Assembly (NCBI GenBank): GCA_036386395.1
Contig: DASVVU010000342.1
Location: 1 to 5,140 of the forward strand
DNA: 5,140 bases
DNA from: JAJKJG01 sp036386395
Lineage (GTDB): Bacteria; Pseudomonadota; Alphaproteobacteria; Rhizobiales; Beijerinckiaceae
Direction of reading: 5' to 3'
This document shows positions 1 to 4,978 of the stretch, in pieces. The first letter of the stretch is position 1. The number at the start of each line of letters is the position of its first letter. The notes beneath the pieces are model-generated. The model was not told the DNA's origin, made no database searches, and was given only the letters and a program-made list of their open reading frames with translations. The position numbers were made by a program, and so were the translations under genes.

Positions 1-500
1 GGCAGCCCTGAGAGGAGCTGGGTCACGTAATGGGCCGTCGTCTGGCCGTCGACGGTGGCGTTGAGGGCGAGGATGACTTCCTGGACGGCCGGATCCGCCG
101 CGCGGGCAAGCAGCCCTTCGAGGTTGAGGTGCTCGGGACGCACCCCGTCGAGGGGGGAGAGCACCCCGCCGAGCACGTGGTAGCGAGCCCTGATCGCGCC
201 GGCGCGCTCGAGGGCCCACAGGTCCGACACGTCCTCGACCACGACGATGATCGACGGGTCGCGGCCTCCGTCGCGGCACACGGTGCAGGGCTCGGCGGTG
301 TCGACGTTGCCGCAGGTGCGGCACACGACGATGCGCTCGCTCGCGACCTTCAGGGCTTCGGAGAGCGGCCCGAGAAGCTGCTCGCGCTTCTTGATGAGGT
401 GCAGCGCTGCGCGCCGCGCCGAGCGCGGGCCTAAGCCCGGCAGGCGGGCGAGCAGCTGAATCAGGCGCTCGATCTCGGGGCCGGCGACGGACTGGGGCAC
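1..500 (-). CDS. recR: Recombination protein RecR, 3' end outside window
   Basis: RecR works with RecF and RecO to load RecA on gapped, SSB-coated DNA. I translated 166 residues on the minus strand. They show a helix-hairpin-helix near residues 20-35 (LPGLGPRSARRAAL), a four-cysteine zinc finger (C60, C63, C72, C75), and the start of a Toprim domain with IVVVED at 85-90 (acidic E89). ALNATVDGQTTAHYV near 146-160 matches the usual RecR Toprim region. The family is about 200 residues, so some 35 C-terminal residues lie beyond base 1. The start is GTG at 498-500, giving MPQSVAGPEIERLI, preceded by GGGAGAGG four bases upstream. That ribosome binding site lies inside a hairpin (505-525). It is the last gene seen of the dnaX-ybaB-recR cluster, separated from ybaB by 161 bases of palindromic repeat. 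Confidence 0.96.
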   Translation of the reverse strand, partial: MPQSVAGPEIERLIQLLARLPGLGPRSARRAALHLIKKREQLLGPLSEALKVASERIVVCRTCGNVDTAEPCTVCRDGGRDPSIIVVVEDVSDLWALERAGAIRARYHVLGGVLSPLDGVRPEHLNLEGLLARAADPAVQEVILALNATVDGQTTAHYVTQLLSGL

Positions 501-503
501 TTA

Positions 504-640
504 CCTCTCCCGTGAAACGGGAGAGAGCCTGCCCTCGGGCTCCGAACCGAGGGTCGAGTCGCGTCGCAAGGCGCGACCGGGTGAGGGCCAGCGCCGCACT
601 CCCCCCTCACCCCGACCCTCTCTCGCAAGCGGGAGAGGGG
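504..640. repeat. REP-like palindromic mosaic between ybaB and recR
   Basis: The ybaB-recR spacer contains consecutive inverted repeats: 505-525 (9-bp perfect stem); 532-538 with 547-553 (CCCTCGG/CCGAGGG, 8-base loop); 558-563 with 572-577 (GTCGCG/CGCGAC, extendable to a GCAA-like loop); 579-587 with 604-612 (GGGTGAGGG/CCCTCACCC); and 616-626 with 629-639 (11 pairs, one T-G wobble, loop AA). The fourth stem lies outside the fifth and its arms flank a 16-base loop. Such C/T-rich arms with a GCAAGC turn resemble repetitive extragenic palindromes common in Hyphomicrobiales; that family placement is from memory. A related hairpin recurs at 4475-4496. No open reading frame with gene-like features occupies this stretch. 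Confidence 0.75.
505..525 (-). promoter_or_regulatory. Hairpin enclosing the recR ribosome binding site
   Basis: A perfect 9-bp inverted repeat with a 3-base loop (CTCTCCCGT / ACGGGAGAG) ends five bases from the GTG start of recR. On the minus-strand transcript the 3' arm contains nearly all of GGGAGAGG, the only good Shine-Dalgarno sequence for recR, so the folded form would hide it. The structure is read directly. That it lowers recR translation, or couples it to ribosomes arriving from ybaB, is inference; the hairpin may simply be one arm of the surrounding repeat. Confidence 0.55.
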
Positions 641-661
641 GCGCGGCGGCGCTCGTCCGCA

Positions 662-982
662 TCAGAACAGCTTCAGCCCCGGAGGGAGCGGCAGGCCCCT
701 GGTGACCTCCTCCATCTTCTCCTGGGCGGCGCGGTCGGCCTTCTGGCGGGCGTCGTTGAGGGCCGCGACCACGAGGTCCTCGACGATCTCGGCCTCGTCG
801 GGATTGAGGAGCGAGGGGTCGATCTTCACCGACTTCGCCTGGCCCTTGGCGCTTGTCACGACCTTGACCATGCCGCCGCCGGCCGAGCCCTCGACCTCGA
901 TCCGGTCGAGCTCCTCCTGCACGTCCTGCATCTTCTGCTGCATGGCCTGGGCCTGCTTCATGATGCCCATGAGGTCGCGCAT
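662..982 (-). CDS. ybaB: YbaB/EbfC-family nucleoid-associated DNA-binding protein
   Basis: The 106-residue product is normal length for YbaB/EbfC, small homodimeric DNA-binding proteins that affect nucleoid structure. The N-terminal helix is rich in Met and Gln (MRDLMGIMKQAQAMQQKM, 1-18). The middle carries the family's GSAGGGMVKV (32-41) and the strand region around AKSVKIDPSLL (49-59). A charged C-terminal helix runs from about 62 to 95 and the protein ends PLPPGLKLF. I chose ATG at 980-982 because GGAGAG precedes it by four bases. An in-frame ATG four codons upstream (992-994) overlaps that site and is less likely. The gene follows dnaX by 118 bases and precedes recR, the widespread dnaX-ybaB-recR order. 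The spacers on both sides hold palindromic sequence, while in most genomes they are short. Confidence 0.95.
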   Translation of the reverse strand: MRDLMGIMKQAQAMQQKMQDVQEELDRIEVEGSAGGGMVKVVTSAKGQAKSVKIDPSLLNPDEAEIVEDLVVAALNDARQKADRAAQEKMEEVTRGLPLPPGLKLF

Positions 983-998
983 CGTTCTCTCCATTGTC

Positions 999-1092
999 GT
1001 CCCCGGCGACACGCGTAGCGCGTCGGGAGGGGACCCATCTCTCGGTGTCGGCGCTCTGGATCCCTTCCGCACCGCTGCGCGTCGGGAATGAC
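999..1092. repeat. Second REP-like palindromic element between dnaX and ybaB
   Basis: The spacer holds a stem-loop with arms GTCCCC at 999-1004 and GGGGAC at 1029-1034. Inside it is a smaller hairpin, CGAC/GTCG plus GCG/CGC, with a two-base bulge and loop TAG. The 11-mer GCGCGTCGGGA occurs at 1018-1028 and again at 1077-1087, so the region looks like two related units about 59 bases apart. Read on the minus strand, the distal part begins TGTCATTCCCGACGCGCAGC and continues to GGGATCC, a layout I recall from abundant intergenic repeats of alphaproteobacteria; genome-wide copy number cannot be checked here. It lies between the dnaX stop and the ybaB ribosome binding site and has no T-tract typical of a terminator. 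Confidence 0.6.
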
Positions 1093-1100
1093 ATTCGGGT

Positions 1101-2915
1101 CTAGAAATCCTCGTCCGCCTCCGGCTCTGGCGGCGGCGCGTCCGCATCCCCCTCCGGCGCCTCGCTTGCGCGGGTGCGCACGTCGACGATCTGGGCGCCC
1201 GGGAAGCCTTTAAGCACCGCCTGGACGAGAGGGTGGCCGGCGGCGTCGCTCTTGCGCTCGCGCTCCAGCGCCTGGCGCTGCTCGTGGAGGGTCGGGGCTC
1301 CCGGCTCGGAGGAGACCGCCACGATCCAGCGCCGCCCGGTCGCTCCCTCGAGGAAGCGCGTGAGGTCGCTCGCGAGGTTGCGGCTCGCGCCGTCCGCGGG
1401 CCTGAACTCGATCTGGCCCTCCTCGAAGCGCACGAGGCGCACGTCGCGCTCGAGCGCGCCCTTGAGGGCGATCTCGCGCCGCTCGCCCGCGAGGGCCACC
1501 ACGTCCTCGAAGCGGCGCAGCCGCGGGCCCGCCGCCGGCTCGGGGCGGGGCGCGGGGGCGGCTTGCGGATAGCTTTGGGGCTGGGCGAGCGCCGCGTTGC
1601 CCTGCGACGAGGGAGCGGCGGAGCGGGCCGGCATGCCGCGCTCCGCCCCGCCCGCGGCGGCGACCGGCGCGCCCTCCTTGAGGAGCCGCAGGGCCTCGTC
1701 CGGCGGCGGCAGCTCGGCGGCGTAGCACAGGCGCACGAGGGCCATCTCGGCCGCCGCCACGGGGCGCGTCGCCGTCTGCACCTCGGGGATGCTTTTGAGA
1801 AGGATCTGCCAGGCCCGGGAGAGCGCGCCGGTCGAAAGCTTCTGGGCGAACTCCGCGCCGCGGAGGCGCTCGGCCTCGGACAGGCTCGGGTCGCGCCCGG
1901 CCTCGGGCACGAGCTTGAGGCGGGTCACGAGGTGCGCGAAGGACGCGAGATCGGAGAGGATCAGGGCCGGGTCTGCGCCGGCGTCGTACTGGGCGCGGAG
2001 CCCCGCGAACGAGGCCGGCACGTCGCCGCGCATGATCGCCTCGAAGAGATCGATCACCTGCGCCCGGTCGGCGAGCCCGAGCATGTCGCGCACCGTCCCG
2101 GCCGTCACCGTTCCGGCGCCGTGGGCGATCGCCTGGTCGAGGAGCGAGAGCGAGTCGCGCACCGAGCCCTCGGCCGCGCGGGCGATGGCGGCGAGCGCCT
2201 CGGGCTCGGCCGCAACTCCCTCGGCGGCGCAGATTCGCTCGAGGTGCTGGACGAGCATCTCGGCGGAGACGCGGCGCAGGTCGAAGCGCTGGCAGCGCGA
2301 GAGGATCGTGACCGGGACCTTCCTGATCTCGGTCGTGGCGAAGACGAACTTCGCGTGCGGCGGCGGCTCCTCCAGCGTCTTCAGGAAGGCGTTGAACGCC
2401 TTGTCCGAGAGCATGTGGACTTCGTCGATGATGTAGACCTTGTAGCGCGCGGCGACCGGCGCGTAGCGCACCCCGTCGGTGATCTGGCGGACGTCGTCGA
2501 TGCCGGTGTGGGAGGCGGCGTCCATCTCGAGCACGTCGACGTGGCGCGATTCCATGATCGGCTCGCAGTGCACGCCGAGGCGCGGCATGCGGATCGTCGG
2601 CCCCGCGGCCTTGTCGTCGGGGAGCTCGTAGTTGAGGGCGCGGGCCAGGATGCGGGCGGTCGTGGTCTTGCCGACGCCGCGCACCCCGGTGAGCATCCAG
2701 GCCTGCGGGATGCGCCCGGTCTCGAAGGCGTTCGAGAGCGTGCGCACCATGGCGTCCTGGCCGATGAGGTCGTCGAAGGTGCGGGGCCGGTATTTTCGCG
2801 CAAGCACGCGGTAGGGCGAGGCCGCCGGCGGCGCGGCCGGAGGCGGCGGCGCGAAGCCCGGCAGGGCCGGCTCGTCTAAAAGGGTGCCGGTCGTCTCGTC
2901 CATCGGCGCGAGCAT
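1101..2915 (-). CDS. dnaX: DNA polymerase III subunit gamma/tau (clamp loader ATPase)
   Basis: DnaX is the ATPase of the clamp loader that places the beta sliding clamp on primed DNA and, as tau, links polymerase cores to DnaB. The 604-residue product has a Pro/Ala-rich N-terminal tail (1-34). The AAA+ core follows: Walker A GVRGVGKT (77-84), Walker B IIDEVH (162-167), sensor 1 ATTE (193-196), the SRC arginine-finger motif (206-208) and the sensor 2 region GSVRDSL (250-256). The collar domain runs to about 400, then a low-complexity linker (about 411-465), then a C-terminal region resembling the alphaproteobacterial gamma/tau C-terminal domain (about 466-585) and an acidic end. Only C117 remains of the usual four-cysteine zinc site. 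The start is ATG 2913-2915; ATG 2901-2903 (MDETTG) is an alternative, and neither has a strong ribosome binding site. No A-rich slippery site for a shorter gamma form is visible. Confidence 0.97.
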   Translation of the reverse strand: MLAPMDETTGTLLDEPALPGFAPPPPAAPPAASPYRVLARKYRPRTFDDLIGQDAMVRTLSNAFETGRIPQAWMLTGVRGVGKTTTARILARALNYELPDDKAAGPTIRMPRLGVHCEPIMESRHVDVLEMDAASHTGIDDVRQITDGVRYAPVAARYKVYIIDEVHMLSDKAFNAFLKTLEEPPPHAKFVFATTEIRKVPVTILSRCQRFDLRRVSAEMLVQHLERICAAEGVAAEPEALAAIARAAEGSVRDSLSLLDQAIAHGAGTVTAGTVRDMLGLADRAQVIDLFEAIMRGDVPASFAGLRAQYDAGADPALILSDLASFAHLVTRLKLVPEAGRDPSLSEAERLRGAEFAQKLSTGALSRAWQILLKSIPEVQTATRPVAAAEMALVRLCYAAELPPPDEALRLLKEGAPVAAAGGAERGMPARSAAPSSQGNAALAQPQSYPQAAPAPRPEPAAGPRLRRFEDVVALAGERREIALKGALERDVRLVRFEEGQIEFRPADGASRNLASDLTRFLEGATGRRWIVAVSSEPGAPTLHEQRQALERERKSDAAGHPLVQAVLKGFPGAQIVDVRTRASEAPEGDADAPPPEPEADEDF

Positions 2916-2928
2916 GGAGAAGAATGGG

Positions 2929-2966
2929 GCCGCGGCAAAGGGCCTTCAGGGCCGTTCGGGCGCGGC
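2929..2966 (-). other. Imperfect stem-loop in the ffs-dnaX spacer
   Basis: Arms GCCGCG at 2929-2934 and CGCGGC at 2961-2966 can pair, enclosing a smaller GGCC/GGCC hairpin (2941-2944 with 2950-2953) followed on the minus strand by CTTT. It lies between the SRP RNA 3' end and the dnaX start. It could be a weak attenuator or 3' boundary for the RNA, or part of the dnaX leader. The stems are short and the T-tract poor, so a true terminator is doubtful. Confidence 0.25.
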
Positions 2967-2978
2967 ATGACCGCCTTG

Positions 2979-3086
2979 AGCGGGTGGGAGGCTGGACGAA
3001 GACCCGCTCGGTCTCGTTAGGGCTGCTTCCTTCCGGACCTGACCCGGTTGGCGAGTGAAACGTCCCCCGCCAACCTCCCGCCCGCT
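2979..3086 (-). ncRNA. ffs: Signal recognition particle RNA, small bacterial type (4.5S)
   Basis: The RNA core of the signal recognition particle binds Ffh and directs nascent membrane proteins to FtsY at the inner membrane. On the minus strand, 3044-3021 matches the near-invariant Ffh-binding hairpin: GGTCAGGTCC, tetraloop GGAA (3034-3031), then GGAAGCAGCC, the same as in E. coli 4.5S RNA as I recall it. The ends pair: 3086-3074 with 2979-2991 gives 12 of 13 pairs with one C-A mismatch. Inner rod helices are GGACG 3065-3061 with CGTCC 2998-2994, and CTCG 3055-3052 with CGAG 3016-3013. The length of about 108 bases fits the small form without an Alu domain. Exact ends are inferred from the pairing. 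It lies 63 bases before dnaX, an order also found in Bacillus (scr-dnaX). Confidence 0.95.
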
Positions 3087-3114
3087 ATATGGGCCGATCG
3101 GGGGTTGAAGGCAA
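3086..3114 (-). promoter_or_regulatory. ffs: Possible promoter for the SRP RNA
   Basis: On the minus strand TTGCCT (3114-3109) is followed after 17 bases by CATATA (3091-3086), or two bases later by TATAGC. This stretch is the most AT-containing piece of an otherwise GC-rich 30-base gap between the response regulator stop and the RNA. Match to the sigma-70 consensus is only partial (about 4/6 at -35 and 3-4/6 at -10). With CATATA as -10 the start would fall a few bases inside the paired 5' end, so either the real -10 is slightly displaced or the RNA is processed. Confidence 0.3.
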
Positions 3115-3115
3115 G

Positions 3116-4009
3116 CTAGGCGGCGCTGCGGGCGGGCTGGGCGGCGACCGCGGCCGGCTGCGCCACGGTCGCGGCGAGCGGCGTGCGGCGGAGCTGCGCG
3201 TTGAGGCGGTAGGGCCGCCAGAGCTTGAGCACGTCGTGCAGCGCGCTTTCGAGCCCGGCGCCGTCGAAGGGCTTGAGGATAAGGCCCGCGAGGTCGAACC
3301 GGGAGAGGGCCGAGCGCGAGGTCTTCATGTCGGGCCCGACGATCAGGACGACCTTCGAATCGGGCGCGTCGCGGGCGACCCGGCAGGCGGCCTCGGCCCC
3401 CATGCCGTCGTCGACCCCGGCGTCGACGAGGACGATGTCGAAGGGGGTCGCTGCGACGGCGCGGAGCGCGTTCGCCCCGGTGTCGGTCTCGTCGACGAGG
3501 AAGTTGAACCGCATCCGCTCCAGCATCTCGCGCACGAGCCTGCGGCCGGTGCGCGAGCGGTCGACGAGGAGCAGGGTCGAGCGCCGGTTGAGGTGGCCGT
3601 AGACCTTGATCAGGTTCTCGACGTGGCTCTCGTTGAAAGGCTTCAGCATCACCTCGTAGGCGTTGATCAGCGTCGCGATCTCGGACCACTTCGCCACGAG
3701 GCGGTCGGAGACGAGCACGAACATGCTCTTGTGGCCGGAGGTCGAGGACCAGTTCTGGACCTCGCGCCCGTCGAAGCCCGGCAGGCGGCGGTCGATGAAG
3801 CCGATGTCGACGTCGCGCTCGCGCAGGAATCGCTCGGCGACGGCCCCGTTCGGCGCCTCCAGGATCTCGACCCCCGGCGCGATGCGGCGCAGCATGGCCG
3901 CGAGGGAAAAGCGGTCGCCCTCCGCGCTGTCGGCGACGAGCACGCGCATCCGCGGCGGGACGTCCGCCTCGACCTGAGAAGGAGCGGCCTCTGCAACCTC
4001 GTCCGCCAT
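3116..4009 (-). CDS. Tandem-receiver response regulator without output domain
   Basis: The 297-residue product contains two CheY-like receiver domains and no DNA-binding, GGDEF, EAL or kinase domain. REC1 (about 21-138) has D27 in the metal pocket, probable phosphoacceptor D73 (FIDRRLPG), S101 at the switch Ser/Thr position and K123 in LKPF. REC2 (about 144-262) has D150, probable phosphoacceptor D196 (LVDAGVDDG) and K246 in LKPF. It shows Val-Gly (VLIVGPD) where a Ser/Thr is expected. Both domains lack the second acidic residue of the usual DD/ED pair (S28 and R151). The tail from about 275 is Ala/Pro-rich. The start is ATG 4007-4009, without a clear ribosome binding site; ATG at codon 21 (MRVLVAD) would give a tighter REC1. 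It likely acts through protein contacts in a phosphorelay; the partner is unknown. It is divergent from the PilZ gene. Confidence 0.88.
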   Translation of the reverse strand: MADEVAEAAPSQVEADVPPRMRVLVADSAEGDRFSLAAMLRRIAPGVEILEAPNGAVAERFLRERDVDIGFIDRRLPGFDGREVQNWSSTSGHKSMFVLVSDRLVAKWSEIATLINAYEVMLKPFNESHVENLIKVYGHLNRRSTLLLVDRSRTGRRLVREMLERMRFNFLVDETDTGANALRAVAATPFDIVLVDAGVDDGMGAEAACRVARDAPDSKVVLIVGPDMKTSRSALSRFDLAGLILKPFDGAGLESALHDVLKLWRPYRLNAQLRRTPLAATVAQPAAVAAQPARSAA

Positions 4010-4075
4010 CCGGGCCCGCTTCGCTGGCTTCTTACCCCCGGCAGCATTAGCGCCGAGCCCTGAACATTGTCTTTA

Positions 4076-4096
4076 CGCAATGCGATCCGCATTCCG
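4076..4096. promoter_or_regulatory. Dyad in the divergent response regulator/PilZ intergenic region
   Basis: AATGCG-ATC-CGCATT (4079-4093) is a perfect 6+3+6 inverted repeat. After one C-C mismatch it extends by two more pairs (4076-4077 with 4095-4096). Its centre (4086) is close to the midpoint of the 163-base gap between the two divergent start codons. This suits an operator for a dimeric regulator acting on both genes, but no regulator is known from the sequence. Nothing else convincing is seen in the gap, and no clean -35/-10 pair was found for either gene. Confidence 0.35.
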
Positions 4097-4172
4097 CGCC
4101 AGCTCCTTACCTTGCACACCCGATGTTTAGATTTGCGTGGTCCGATGGCCGCTTCCGTTTGGGGCAGGGTCC

Positions 4173-4469
4173 ATGCAGAACAAGCGCAGAGAGCGCCGGG
4201 AGGCCACGACGTGGCCGGGGCGCATCGCCTACGACCGCGGCGCGCAGCTGCGCGAGTGCGTCGTGCGCGACATCTCGAAGGACGGCGCCCGCCTGACCCT
4301 TCCGAACGTCCGCACGCTGCCGGCCGAGTTCGAGCTCCTGATCCTCACCACCGGCGAGATCTTCCAGGCCGTCGCCAAATGGCGCCGCGGCCGCGAGATC
4401 GGCGTCTACTTCGTCGAGAAGGACGACTTTTTGACGTGGGGCACGGGCGGACCCGCGCCGGCGGTGTGA
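4173..4469 (+). CDS. Single-domain PilZ protein (probable cyclic-di-GMP binder)
   Basis: The 98-residue product is little more than one PilZ domain. It carries both nucleotide-binding motifs: an N-terminal arginine cluster KRRERRE with R5xxxR9, and D33-x-S35-x-x-G38 in VRDISKDGARL. A beta-rich region follows (AEFELLILTTGEIFQAVAKW), ending near IGVYFVEKDD. PilZ domains bind cyclic-di-GMP and change the activity of motility, polysaccharide or signalling partners; the target here is unknown. I chose ATG 4173-4175 because CAGGG lies just upstream and the RxxxR motif then sits at the very start, as in many single-domain PilZ proteins. A GTG 12 codons upstream is in frame but adds an unconserved-looking tail. 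The gene is divergent from the tandem-receiver gene and is followed by a hairpin six bases past its stop. Confidence 0.88.
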   Translation: MQNKRRERREATTWPGRIAYDRGAQLRECVVRDISKDGARLTLPNVRTLPAEFELLILTTGEIFQAVAKWRRGREIGVYFVEKDDFLTWGTGGPAPAV

Positions 4470-4474
4470 CGCTC

Positions 4475-4496
4475 CCTCCCCGCAAGTCGGGAGAGG
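4475..4496 (+). repeat. Hairpin after the PilZ gene, related to the ybaB-recR repeat
   Basis: CCTC+CCCG at 4475-4482 pairs with CGGG (4488-4491) and GAGG (4493-4496), leaving a bulged A and a CAAGT loop: eight pairs. Its arms and turn (CCCGCAAG..CGGGAGAG) resemble the hairpin at 616-639. It begins six bases after the PilZ stop. It may stabilise the 3' end of the mRNA or partly terminate it, but there is no T-tract. Confidence 0.5.
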
Positions 4497-4534
4497 AGTT
4501 AGCGCAGGCTGGAAAACTCGTCTAAAGCTCGGCC

Positions 4535-4966
4535 ATGCGGCCGGCCTCTGCCCATCCCGAATTTTCCCTCGATCCGCGCCTCGAAGCCGACACCCGGCCG
4601 GTCGGCGACTTGGCGCTCTCGTCCGTGCTGCTCCTCGACGACGCGCGCTTCCCGTGGCTCGTGCTGGCGCCGCGCCGCGCGGGCATATCCGAGATCACGG
4701 ACCTGTCCGAGGAGGATGCCGCAGCGCTGATGTGGGAGATCCGCCTCGCGGTGCGCGTCATGCAGGATTTGGCAAAGCCCGACAAGGTCAACGTCGGGGC
4801 GCTCGGCAACGTGGTGGCGCAGCTCCACGTCCACGTCGTCGGGCGCTTCCGCTCGGACCCGGCCTGGCCCGGCCCCGTGTGGGGCTTCGGCGAGCGCCGG
4901 CCTTATCCCGACCACGCCGCCGCGGCGCTCGTCGAGCGCGCCGCCGCGCTCTTCGCCGCGGCCTGA
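4535..4966 (+). CDS. HIT-family nucleotide-binding protein
   Basis: HIT (histidine triad) proteins hydrolyse or transfer nucleoside phosphates, for example from dinucleoside polyphosphates or nucleoside phosphoramidates. The 143-residue product has the HIT strand and helix pattern: VLLLDDARFPWLVLAPRR (31-48), a helix around 58-79 and KVNVGALGNVVAQLHVHVVG (84-103). The triad reads Q96-x-H98-x-H100, with Gln in place of the first His; H98 aligns with the nucleophile. A tail DPAWPGPVWG (108-117) is typical of a proteobacterial HIT subgroup, from memory. The start is ATG 4535-4537; no strong ribosome binding site is seen. It ends 12 bases before the nudC start, so the two are probably co-transcribed, consistent with a shared role in nucleotide clean-up. 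The exact substrate cannot be told. Confidence 0.92.
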   Translation: MRPASAHPEFSLDPRLEADTRPVGDLALSSVLLLDDARFPWLVLAPRRAGISEITDLSEEDAAALMWEIRLAVRVMQDLAKPDKVNVGALGNVVAQLHVHVVGRFRSDPAWPGPVWGFGERRPYPDHAAAALVERAAALFAAA

Positions 4967-4978
4967 CGCGAGACCGCC

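Noticed and set aside
616..639. Rho-independent terminator after ybaB
   Set aside because: The stem is strong but there is no T-tract on either strand, and the recR start follows downstream. It fits a repeat element better.
662..1147. A longer version of the YbaB frame starting at 1147
   Set aside because: The extra N-terminal part reads through the dnaX 3' end and the palindromic spacer as low-complexity Arg/Ser/Pro sequence. The family begins near MRDLMGIMKQAQ, where a ribosome binding site is present.
1233..2879. A 548-codon open frame on the plus strand opposite dnaX
   Set aside because: It is rich in Arg, Gly, Glu and Leu, has no recognisable domain, and lies antisense to a gene with every DnaX motif. 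Long antisense frames are expected in DNA of this GC content.
1101..2915. Programmed frameshift in dnaX producing a short gamma form
   Set aside because: No run of A residues or other evident slippery heptamer followed by a stem was found near the linker, so there is no sequence support for it.
3089..4063. A 324-codon plus-strand frame opposite the tandem receiver gene
   Set aside because: Composition is that of a GC-rich shadow frame (Val, Gly, Arg, Asp, His), no domain is visible, and the minus strand encodes two clear receiver domains.
4112..4134. TTGCAC followed by an AT-containing stretch as a PilZ promoter
   Set aside because: The best -10-like hexamer (TAGATT, 4128-4133) is only 10 bases from TTGCAC, and nothing resembling a -10 lies at the proper distance.
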